Part shown: positions 27,436 through 35,760 of the stretch, one piece after another
Numbering within the stretch: the stretch's first letter is position 1
How the letters are laid out: every line of letters begins with the position of its first letter
Assembly: GCF_000454545.1 (NCBI RefSeq)
Contig: NZ_CM002139.1
Location: 3,673,940 to 3,737,939 of the forward strand
Origin: Xanthomonas cassavae CFBP 4642
GTDB taxonomy: Bacteria; Pseudomonadota; Gammaproteobacteria; Xanthomonadales; Xanthomonadaceae
Length of the DNA: 64,000 nucleotides
Direction: 5' to 3'
The notes under the pieces: generated by a model
The model's input: the letters and a program-made list of their open reading frames with translations, nothing else
Databases searched by the model: none
Told to the model about the DNA's origin: nothing
Made by a program: the position numbers and the translations under genes

Positions 27436-28507
27436 CCTGATTAGCCCTGACCATCAGCCGCCTGTCGCAGGATCTGCGCCGCGCTGGGTGGATGCTGCTG
27501 TCACCTGAAGCCAACGAGGTGGCGTGATGAGTATCAATGCCGTGCAGTTCCAAGCGGGATTGTCGATGCCTGAGTTCTTCGCGTCCTACGGCACCGAAGC
27601 CAAGTGCTATCGCGCGCTTTACAAGTGGCGCTGGCCGCAAGGCTTTCGTTGCCCTGTTTGTGCCGGACGCGTGCGCTCGCGTTTCAAGCGGGGTGCTGCG
27701 ATCTACTACCAATGCAGCGCGTGCCGGCATCAGACCAGCCTGATTGCAGGCACGATGTTCGAAGGCACCAAGCTGCCGCTGCGCACCTGGATGCTGGCGT
27801 TGCACCTGCTGACCTCGACCAAAACCAACATGGCCGCGCTGGAGTTGATGCGGCATCTGGGCGTCAACTACAAGACGGCCTGGCGGATGAAACACAAGAT
27901 CATGCAGGTTATGGCCGAGCGCGAATCCATGCGGAAACTGGCGGGTTTCGTGCAGATCGACGATGCCTATCTCGGCGGCGAGCGTAACGGTGGCAAGGCC
28001 GGACGCGGATCGGAGAACAAACAAGCGTTCCTGATTGCGGTGCAGACCGATGCCACCTTCACCGCGCCGCGCTTTGTGGTGATCGAGCCGGTGCGCAGCT
28101 TCGACAACACCTCGCTGCAGGACTGGATTGCCCGTCGCTTGGCGCCCGAATGCGAGGTCTACACCGATGGGCTGGCCTGCTTCCGCCGGCTAGAAGACGC
28201 CGGCCACGCGCACACCACGCTGGACACTGGCGGTGGTCGTGCCGCGACCGAAACGGCCGGTGCACGTTGGCTCAACGTGGTGCTGGGCAATCTCAAACGC
28301 GCCATCAGTGGCGTGTATCACGCCATCGCGCAAGGCAAATACGCAAGGCGTTACCTGGGAGAAGCGGCCTATCGTTTTAATCGTCGATTCCGCTTGCGCG
28401 AGATGCTGCCACGACTTGCCACGGCCATGATGCAATCCACACCATGCCCAGAGCCGGTTTTACGTGCAGCGAGCAATTTTCATGGCTGAGAGTCGGGGCT
28501 AATCAGG
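27436..28507 (+). mobile_element. IS1595-family element, copy 2 (1072 bp)
   Basis: It has the same ends as copy 1 (CCTGATTAGCCC / GGGCTAATCAGG) and its own perfect 8-bp target duplication TGGATTGA at 27428-27435 and 28508-28515. The different duplication shows an independent insertion. It lies in the same direction as the toxin gene it splits. With copy 1 it makes 1072-bp direct repeats 20,804 bp apart. Confidence 0.93.
27527..28489 (+). CDS. IS1595-family transposase (copy 2)
   Basis: The 320-residue protein is identical to the copy 1 product, with the same zinc ribbon and DDNK catalytic residues (IDDAYLGGER, VYTDGLACF, LGNLKRAISG). It is intact. Its presence twice in 21 kb, with no sequence divergence, suggests that the element has moved recently in this lineage. 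Confidence 0.93.
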   Translation: MSINAVQFQAGLSMPEFFASYGTEAKCYRALYKWRWPQGFRCPVCAGRVRSRFKRGAAIYYQCSACRHQTSLIAGTMFEGTKLPLRTWMLALHLLTSTKTNMAALELMRHLGVNYKTAWRMKHKIMQVMAERESMRKLAGFVQIDDAYLGGERNGGKAGRGSENKQAFLIAVQTDATFTAPRFVVIEPVRSFDNTSLQDWIARRLAPECEVYTDGLACFRRLEDAGHAHTTLDTGGGRAATETAGARWLNVVLGNLKRAISGVYHAIAQGKYARRYLGEAAYRFNRRFRLREMLPRLATAMMQSTPCPEPVLRAASNFHG

Positions 28508-30546
28508 TGGATTGATCGACCAGGATGTATCGACCAATCGCCTGTATCTGCCGGTGGATGGCAAGCTGGCCGACGCGCTCGAAACTTCCCCACACCGAGG
28601 ACGCACGCGCAGCTCATACACAATGGGAGTCGTGCGTTATCTTAACGACCTCCGTGACTCCTCCGATGGCCACGCCGCCATGCGCAACGACGCCGCAGCA
28701 TTGAAGCGCGTCGCCGCCCAGGTCCACGACCTGCAAGACACCCTCAAGGTCGCCTTGATCAATCGCGATATGTTCGCAACGACCCCAGATCACTTGACCA
28801 AGGATCAGACCAACGCGCAAAACCGCAGCACTGTTTCCGATTACGAGCACTACCGCACCGCCCACGCCGACCAGCTGAAGATGCTGCGCGCCATGAGCGA
28901 TATCGAATCCGAATGGGCCGCGATCACCCATTCGGAGCAGCGGATCGTAAAGGTGATCGATGCCGCACGCACGACCGGAAAGAATCTGGTCGGCGTTCCA
29001 GGTGAACGCGATGCTGTCATCCGCGAGATCGCCGGCCGCGAGGAATTGCGCATGGCCATCGCGCACGCCGAAGATGCCGGGCGTGTCACGTTGTCCGAGT
29101 CCAACGCGGCCCTGGTACAGCAGGTCCTGGATGACACGCCGACACCCATCGGCACTGCTGCGCGCAGCATTCGCCAAGGCGCGGGCGCTACACCGCATGC
29201 GCTGTATACCCCGGTCTCTCAACGCGGCTTCACCACCGCCGAGCTGCTGGCAGGCGAGCTCTTTGCAGGTCAGGCTCGGCGCGCTTTGTCGCAGAGCCAT
29301 GGCCGCTTCCGGCCCGGCAGCAGGCACGCGAGGACGCCGCACCGAGCACACCCGACAGGGCGGCCGCGCACACGCCGCTGCCCGAGACCGCACGGCAAGC
29401 CGCGCTGGATGAGCCTGCACAGGAGCCTGCCGCCCAACACGGCCGGCAGGGGGTGGCTCAGGACACGGCGGTGTCACATGCCACGCCGACAGCCGCGTGG
29501 CCCGATGCGGACCTGCGCAACCCCGAACCGCAAGCCCCGGCCCCGCGGCAGGAGCCTTCTCCTGCAGAGCCGCCGGACGCACAGGAACATCCATCACCGG
29601 TCGCGCTCGCGCATCCGCGGGTGCCATCCACTGCCTCACTCGCCGACGGGCGCTACGAGGCCTCGTACGCGCAGGACCTGCAGACACATGCGCCGCATGT
29701 ACCGGAGAGGCCTGCTTGGCCACCTCCCTCCACCCGGTTGGAGGACACCACGGTGCGGTCACCGGGGGCAGGTGGCACCGATCGCGCCATGGCGCTGCTC
29801 AACCATGCACACGCCGCTGTTGATGGTGCAGATGCGCCCGCCAGCCCCGGCCAGGCGTTACCAACGCCGCCGACGATGCGTGCACTGCGGGCGCAGCTTG
29901 AACAGGAGTTCGAAAGAAACGCCCGGATTGCCGAACAACGGCAGGCACGCGTGGCGCGCGGAGAGCTGCCGTTTACCGAGCTGGAATTGCGCGGCGAGCA
30001 CGACCCCAATGGTCCTGCGGCGAAGGTGGACGCAGCCTATCCGCCGCGCGAGATGGCACACGGAAATACGCCCGACACCGCCAGTGCTGCCACGACCCAG
30101 CAGGGCAACGCACAGGGGGGGCTGCAGCCGCCGCTGCGCAAGGACATCAGCACCACCCAGGACGTCAACGATCTGCTCTATGCACTCCACTCCAAGAACG
30201 ATCTGGCCATCGACGAGGCGCTCCAGCGGATTGCCGGCAACCCGCTCGCCAATGCGTTGGCCCAGCGTGGCCGCGACCATCTGGAGGCCAATGCCCAGCA
30301 GGAAGCGCAAGAGCAGGTGACTGCACGTCAGGCGTTGGGAATGGACGTGGCCGCAGAGGTACAGACCAGCCGTGGCCCGGTGATGGTGCTGACGCTGCCA
30401 CAGTTCGCCACCGGCCCCATGATGCAACAGGGTCCTCAAGGAGACGGCGGTGGAGACGGAGGCGGAGGTGGGGCTGGTGGCGGTGGCGGTGGCGGTGGTG
30501 GATAGTTCACGCAAGATACCCTGCATTGGCGCATTGGAGAGAGACG

Positions 30547-31185
30547 ATGAATGGTCAGAACATTCCCGAACTGCTGCAAGCCAACGCCATCATGGGGGCG
30601 TCGAATCAGAAGTTGCAGGAGACTATCGATGCCATGGCCGTCCTGATTGCGACCATGCAGCAACGCGATGATCGCCTGCATGAGCAGGTGCGGCAGCAGT
30701 TGCAGCGGCTGCAGGACGCGGTCAACAGTGCCGATCTGCGGGTCAACCGGATGGTGGAGAGTGCGCTGCCGCGGCTAGTGCAACTGAGCCAGCAGGCGCT
30801 GGCCCCGGCGGCGGAGCGGTTCGACACGACATTGGCTACAGCCGGGCAGAGGCTCGAGCACACCACGCGGCGCTTTGCGCACGCGCAGCAGTCTCTCGAG
30901 ACTGCGGTCACTCGGCGCATGTGGGCCGCTTCCGCCGCCATGCTTGCGGCAGGCGTGCTCAGCATGGTGGCGGCAGGTTACGCACTGTACGCCGCCAAGG
31001 CGGCGACGGCCGAAGCGGCGCAGTACCGTGCAGAAGTGGCTTATCTGGACCGGGTCATGCGCGCGGACCTGGTGCCCTGCGGCAAGGATCGGTTATGCGC
31101 CGCTTTCGAGAAAAATGGGCCGCGCTATGGCAATCAGAGGCAATACAGAGCGATCAACTTGCGCGCAGCTCCTGCTGCGCAGTAA
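30547..31185 (+). CDS. Coiled-coil protein with one C-terminal membrane segment, unknown function
   Basis: The protein has 212 residues; ATG 30547 follows GGAGAGAG. About 130 residues of heptad-like helix (NQKLQETIDAMAVLI, QRLQDAVNSADLRVNRMV, RFAHAQQSLETAVTRRM) precede one hydrophobic span (ASAAMLAAGVLSMVAAGYAL) and a short tail with two cysteines. The layout resembles small membrane-anchored accessory proteins of mobile elements. It starts 42 bp after the toxin gene, so it belonged to the same transcript. I do not recognise the family; a role in toxin handling is only a guess. Confidence 0.6.
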   Translation: MNGQNIPELLQANAIMGASNQKLQETIDAMAVLIATMQQRDDRLHEQVRQQLQRLQDAVNSADLRVNRMVESALPRLVQLSQQALAPAAERFDTTLATAGQRLEHTTRRFAHAQQSLETAVTRRMWAASAAMLAAGVLSMVAAGYALYAAKAATAEAAQYRAEVAYLDRVMRADLVPCGKDRLCAAFEKNGPRYGNQRQYRAINLRAAPAAQ

Positions 31186-31313
31186 TAACCTCGCATTGAT
31201 CCCGTTGCCGAAGCGGCTTCGAGAAAGGGCTTGCTTCTGGAGTTGCGTGCTCTCCAAGATGCCGTGGGATCTGAGGCCGTAAGAGCCGCAGGCGCCGCCG
31301 ACGCCAGCATCGC

Positions 31314-34300
31314 TTACGCGTGCCCGCCGACCGATGGCGTCTGCGCTTCCAGCGTCTCCAGCTGGCGGGCCACCGCTTCCGGCGACTTGGTATACGGGGC
31401 GATCAGGCTATAGAACGCCGGTACTACGTACAGCGACAGCAGCGTGGACAACGAAACGCCGAAGATCACCACCACGCCGATCGTCGCGCGACTGGCCGAG
31501 CCGGGCCCACCGGCCACCACCAGCGGGATCGCGCCGACCACCGTGGCGATGGACGTCATCAGGATCGGACGCAAACGCACCGATGCCGATTCGACGATGG
31601 CCGCGTGCACGCTGCGGCCTTCGTCGCGCAACTGATTGGCGAATTCCACGATCAGGATACCGTTCTTGGCCGCCAGGCCCACCAGCATCACGATGCCGAT
31701 CTGGCTGAAGAGATTGAGCGTACCGCCGGTGAGCCACAGGCCGACCAGTGCGCCCAGCACCGCCAACGGCACGGTGAGCATGATCACCAACGGATGCGCA
31801 AAGCTTTCGAACTGCGCCGCCAGCACCAGGTACACCACCAGCAACGCCATGCCGAAGGTCAGCAGCACCGCGCTGCCCGATTGCTGGTATTCGCGCGATT
31901 CGCCCTTCCAGTCCACCTGGGCGTATTCGGGCAGTTCTTCGCGCGCGGTCTGCTGCGCCCAGGCGATGGCTTCGCCCAGCGGGTAGCCCGGCGCCAGGCC
32001 AGCAGTAATGGTGATCGCGCGCAGGCGATTGAAGCGGTTCAAGGTGCCGGCTTCGGCCACTTCGCTCAAGCTCACCAGGTTGGACAGCGGAATCAGCTCG
32101 CCGCGGCTGGAGCGCACGCGGATGGCAGTGAGGTCTTCCGGCGACATGCGGCCCTCGCGCCCGGCCTGCAGCATCACGTCGTATTCCTCGCCATTGTCGA
32201 CGAAGGTGGTGACGCGGCGCGAGCCCATCATGGCCTCCAGCGCGCCACCGATCGCGGTGACCGGCACGCCCAGGTCGGCCGCACGCAGACGGTCGATGTT
32301 GACGCGCATCTGCGGGCGGGTTTCCTTGTAATCCGAGTCCGGGCCGACCAGGCCGGGATTGGATTCCATGCGCTGCAAAATGCGATCGCGCCATTGCGCG
32401 ATTTCCGCATAATCCGGCCCGCCCAACACGAGCTGGAACGGCTGGCCGCGGCTACGCACCAGACCACCGCTGACCTGCGTGCGCGCACGCACACCACTGA
32501 GCGCGTTGAGCTTTTGTTGCAGTTCGTCAGCCACTTCGGTGGTCGGGCGGGTGCGCTTTTCCCAGTCCTGCAGGAACACGCTGACGCGGCCGGTGTGCAT
32601 TTCCTCGCTGCTGCCGAAGCCGCCGGGCACGCGCGGGTTGGCGCGCACGATGGGTTTGTCCGGGCCGACGTACGGACGCAGGATGTCTTCGACCTGATGC
32701 ATCTGGCCCACGGTGTAGTCGAAACCGGCGCCCTCGGGGCCGTCGATCATGATCTGGAAATTGCCGCGGTCTTCGGCCGGCGCCAGCTCGGAGGGAATGC
32801 GGCCCATCAGCCATGCACTGGCGCCCAGTGCCAGCAGCATCAGCAACGCAAACACCCAGGTGCGTTGCACGTGGCGCTCCAGCGAGCGGCCGTACGTACC
32901 GGACACCGCCTGCATGCGCCCATCGAACCATTGGTGGAAGCGATTGGGCTTGGCCTGCCCGTGCGAGCGCAGCAACTTCGACGACATCATCGGCGTCAGC
33001 GTCAGCGCCACGAAGGCCGAGATCGCCACCGCCGCCGCCAGCGCCACTGCCAGCTCGCGGAACAGCCGCCCGGTGTTGCCTTCCAGAAAGCCCACCGGCA
33101 GGAACACCGCCACCAGCACCGCCGTGGTCGCAATCACCGCGAACGCTACCTGTGCGGTGCCGCGTTTGGCGGCCACCAGCGGCGGCTCGCCCAGGTCGAT
33201 GCGGCGCTGGATGTTTTCCACCACCACGATGGCATCGTCCACCACCAGGCCGATACACAGCACCAGCGCGAGCAAGGTCAGCAGGTTGATCGAAAAATCG
33301 AACGCGTACAGCGCGATGAATGCGGCAATCAGACACACCGGCACCGTCACTGCAGGAATCAGGGCCGCGCGTGCGCTGCCCAGAAACACCCAGATCACCA
33401 CCAGCACCAGCACCACCGCTTCGATCAGCGTGTGGTAGACGCGCTCCACCGCCGCATCGATGAAGGTGGTGGTGTCGAAGGCGACGAAGATATTGGTGCC
33501 CTGCGGCAGCGATTTCTGCACTTCTTCGGCTTGCGCGCGCGCCTCGCGCGCCACGTCCAGCGCATTGGCGGTGGAATTGCGCACGATGCCCAGGCCCACG
33601 TTGGGCACGCCATTACTCTGGAAATACGCACGCCGCTCGGCCGAGGTGAGTTCCACCCTGGCCACGTCGCCCATCCGCACAACGTAGCCATCGTCGCCCT
33701 TGCTCAGCGGCAGCTTGGCAAAATCCTCCGGCTTGAGATAACTGCGCTCCACCCGCAGGGTGAAGTCGCGCTGCGCCGATTCGATGCTGCCGGCCGGCAA
33801 TTCCACGTTCTCGTTCTGCAGCGCGGCTTCCACGTCGGTAACGGTGAGCGCGCGTGCAGCCAGTTGGTCGCGGTCCAGCCAGATGCGCATGGCGTAGCGC
33901 TGGCGGCCGCCAATGCGCACCTGCGCCACGCCATCCAGGCTGGAAAAGCGGTCGACGACATAGCGCTCGGCATAGTCGGACAGCTGCAGCGTGTCCATCG
34001 TGCTGGAACTCATGTTGAGCCACAGGATGGGGTCTGCGTCGGCCTCGACCTTGGAAATCTCCGGCGGGCGCGCCTGGTCGGGCATGCGGTCGGAGACGCG
34101 GCTGACCGCATCGCGCACGTCGTTGGCAGCCGCTTCCACATCGCGCGATTGCGCGAATTCGATGCTGATGTCCGAGGAACCATTGCGGCTGCGCGCCTCG
34201 ATGGTCTCGATGCCCTCGATGCCGGCCAGCGCGTCTTCCAGCACCTGGGTGATGCGGCTTTCCACCACTGCGGCCGAGGCGCCGGTGTATTCCACGTCCA

Positions 34301-34439
34301 CCGAGACGATGGGCGGGTCGATCGCCGGCAGTTCGCGCAAGGTGAGCCGGGTGAACGACATCACCCCCAGCACGATCAGCAACAGGCTCATGACCACCGC
34401 CATCACCGGGCGGGTAATAGACAGGTCGGAGAGTTTCAT
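31314..34439 (-). CDS. RND efflux pump inner-membrane transporter (HAE1 type)
   Basis: The 1041-residue AcrB/MexB-like transporter uses the proton gradient to expel small molecules. Twelve membrane spans and two periplasmic loops fit the family. The N-terminus LSDLSITRPVMAVVMSLL and the TM4 charge pair in CIGLVVDDAIVVVENIQ are intact, as are the porter motifs. A heavy-metal pump would show other TM4 residues, so drugs or plant phenolics are the more likely substrates; none can be named. Start ATG overlaps the stop of the adaptor gene by four bases (ATGA), so the pair is one operon. No outer-membrane channel gene lies beside it, so it probably borrows one. Confidence 0.9.
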   Translation of the reverse strand: MKLSDLSITRPVMAVVMSLLLIVLGVMSFTRLTLRELPAIDPPIVSVDVEYTGASAAVVESRITQVLEDALAGIEGIETIEARSRNGSSDISIEFAQSRDVEAAANDVRDAVSRVSDRMPDQARPPEISKVEADADPILWLNMSSSTMDTLQLSDYAERYVVDRFSSLDGVAQVRIGGRQRYAMRIWLDRDQLAARALTVTDVEAALQNENVELPAGSIESAQRDFTLRVERSYLKPEDFAKLPLSKGDDGYVVRMGDVARVELTSAERRAYFQSNGVPNVGLGIVRNSTANALDVAREARAQAEEVQKSLPQGTNIFVAFDTTTFIDAAVERVYHTLIEAVVLVLVVIWVFLGSARAALIPAVTVPVCLIAAFIALYAFDFSINLLTLLALVLCIGLVVDDAIVVVENIQRRIDLGEPPLVAAKRGTAQVAFAVIATTAVLVAVFLPVGFLEGNTGRLFRELAVALAAAVAISAFVALTLTPMMSSKLLRSHGQAKPNRFHQWFDGRMQAVSGTYGRSLERHVQRTWVFALLMLLALGASAWLMGRIPSELAPAEDRGNFQIMIDGPEGAGFDYTVGQMHQVEDILRPYVGPDKPIVRANPRVPGGFGSSEEMHTGRVSVFLQDWEKRTRPTTEVADELQQKLNALSGVRARTQVSGGLVRSRGQPFQLVLGGPDYAEIAQWRDRILQRMESNPGLVGPDSDYKETRPQMRVNIDRLRAADLGVPVTAIGGALEAMMGSRRVTTFVDNGEEYDVMLQAGREGRMSPEDLTAIRVRSSRGELIPLSNLVSLSEVAEAGTLNRFNRLRAITITAGLAPGYPLGEAIAWAQQTAREELPEYAQVDWKGESREYQQSGSAVLLTFGMALLVVYLVLAAQFESFAHPLVIMLTVPLAVLGALVGLWLTGGTLNLFSQIGIVMLVGLAAKNGILIVEFANQLRDEGRSVHAAIVESASVRLRPILMTSIATVVGAIPLVVAGGPGSASRATIGVVVIFGVSLSTLLSLYVVPAFYSLIAPYTKSPEAVARQLETLEAQTPSVGGHA

Positions 34440-35503
34440 CGTGCGGCCTGCGGGGTGGCCCGCGCCGGTGCCGGCTGGTCGGCGACCTTCAGGCCGGGCC
34501 GCAGCTTGCCGGTGCCATCCACCACGATGCGCTCACCTGCCTTGAGGCCTTCGAGGATTTCCACCTTGCCATCGCGTCGCTCGCCCAGGCGCACGTCGGC
34601 ACGCTCCACGCTGCTGTCGGGTGTGACCCGGAACACGTAGGACTCGCGCCCCACCTGCACCACCGCAATCTCCGGGATCACCACCGCCTGCCGCGCCGGC
34701 TGGAACAGGCGCACATCCAGCAACATGCCCGGGCGCAGCCGGCGATCGCCGTTGGGGAAGTCCGCCCGCACCGTCACCGAGCGGGTGGTCTCGTCGATGC
34801 GCGAATCGATCGCCGCCGCCACGCCTTCGAACTGCTCGCCCGGATACGCCGCCGCGGTGCCATTGACGGCATTGCCGAGCTGCACCAGGCCGAATTGCGA
34901 TTCCGGTACCTGGAAATCCACGTACATGCGCGCCACATCGTCCAGCGTGGCGATCACCGTGCTGGAGGTGATCAACGAGCCCGGGCTGATCTGGCGGATG
35001 CCGAGCACCCCGGAGAACGGCGCGCGCACTTCACGGTCGGTGATTTCCGCGCGCATCTGCTGCACGCGCGCCTGCGCCGCATCGCGCAGCGCGCGCTGGG
35101 TATCGACCGTGGATTTGGCCACCAGCTGCTGGCCAACCAGGCTCAACTGGCGCCGGTACAGCTGATCGGTTTCCTCGAAGGTGGCCTGTGCGGCCGTCAG
35201 TGCCGCCTGCTGCGAATTGCCGCGCAGACGCAGCAGCAGCTGCCCGGCCTTGACCTCGTCGCCGCTGTCGAAATAGACCCGCTCGACCACATCGCTGACC
35301 GCGGCGGTGAGCGCCACCGACTCGCGCGCGCGCACGGTGGCGATGGACTGCACGGTGGAGTTCCAGGGTTGCACCGCCACCGGCTGCACCACCACCGGGA
35401 TGGGCTTGGCCACCGCCGGCGCACTCGCCTGGCGGGAACAACCGGACAGCCATACGGCCAACAGAAGCGCAACGCAGACACGCGCGCTGGGCAGAACAAG
35501 CAT
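34436..35503 (-). CDS. RND efflux periplasmic adaptor (membrane fusion protein)
   Basis: The 355-residue lipoprotein has a lipobox (LAVWLSGC) that anchors it in the inner membrane. HlyD-type adaptors join the RND transporter to an outer-membrane channel. The lipoyl halves (VSDVVERVYFDSGDEVKAG and REVRAPFSGVLGIRQISPG), an intervening helical hairpin, the beta-barrel domain and the C-terminal RADVRLGERRDGKVEIL-type region are in family order. It precedes and overlaps the transporter gene. No regulator gene is adjacent. Confidence 0.9.
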   Translation of the reverse strand: MLVLPSARVCVALLLAVWLSGCSRQASAPAVAKPIPVVVQPVAVQPWNSTVQSIATVRARESVALTAAVSDVVERVYFDSGDEVKAGQLLLRLRGNSQQAALTAAQATFEETDQLYRRQLSLVGQQLVAKSTVDTQRALRDAAQARVQQMRAEITDREVRAPFSGVLGIRQISPGSLITSSTVIATLDDVARMYVDFQVPESQFGLVQLGNAVNGTAAAYPGEQFEGVAAAIDSRIDETTRSVTVRADFPNGDRRLRPGMLLDVRLFQPARQAVVIPEIAVVQVGRESYVFRVTPDSSVERADVRLGERRDGKVEILEGLKAGERIVVDGTGKLRPGLKVADQPAPARATPQAAR

Positions 35504-35760
35504 CAGAACATCCTGGCGGGGTACGGCGAAAGTTTACCGACCTCGCCGCCATGAATTGCCGGAAAGGGCGCGCTTTGCACCATGACCAACGACCCTTGTC
35601 GCCGGCGTCACGATGCGCTGTCGAGCATGACGCAGAGCGCATTGCCTGCAGCGCCAAGCGGGCCCAAGCGGCCATCACGAACCAAGCGCACCGTGGTACA
35701 CATGGATCGCGTGCCGCCTGCCCTGCCTGCCAACTGCCCGCTGTGCCGCATGCGTCGCGC

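Larger units (their letters stand above)
27336..30505 (+). pseudogene. AHH-type nuclease toxin gene, broken by an IS and a frameshift
   Basis: ATG 27336 follows GGAG. The first 33 codons run to the IS (27436-28507); deleting the IS and one 8-bp repeat rejoins LLEHGLIDQDVS in frame. The N-terminal 80 residues match AHH (HNH/endonuclease VII-like) nucleases: ESHHVIEKSAF, STNRLYLPVDG, SPHRGRTRSSYTMGVV. A helical part and the motif QRGFTTAELLAGE follow. Near 29275-29310 coding shifts frame; the second frame has a Pro-rich linker, a coiled coil (MRALRAQLEQEFERNAR) and a C-terminal region ending in a Gly tail. Restored length is about 696 residues. The XVIPCD tail of type IV effectors was not seen, so the export route is unknown. 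The present pieces are not expected to work as a full toxin. Confidence 0.65.

Noticed and set aside
6632..28507. The two IS1595 copies as ends of a 21-kb composite transposon
   Set aside because: Each copy has its own 8-bp target duplication and interrupts a different gene whose two halves flank it directly, so they inserted independently.
28512..30320. A 602-residue continuous frame as the real toxin product
   Set aside because: After about 29300 this frame is Arg/Pro-rich and non-coding in character; the other frame has normal composition, coiled coil and the true stop at 30505.
27336..30505. Type IV secretion effector with an XVIPCD tail
   Set aside because: The C-terminal part shows none of the XVIPCD motifs I can recall and ends in poly-Gly rather than a Gln-rich tail; the export route is left open.
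31320..34640. An 1106-residue plus-strand frame opposite the RND transporter
   Set aside because: It is rich in His/Arg/Gln as antisense frames of membrane proteins are, and the minus strand encodes a complete RND protein.
35527..35760. Small genes in the gap between the RND adaptor and cysNC
   Set aside because: Frames are short, lack ribosome sites and have shadow composition.
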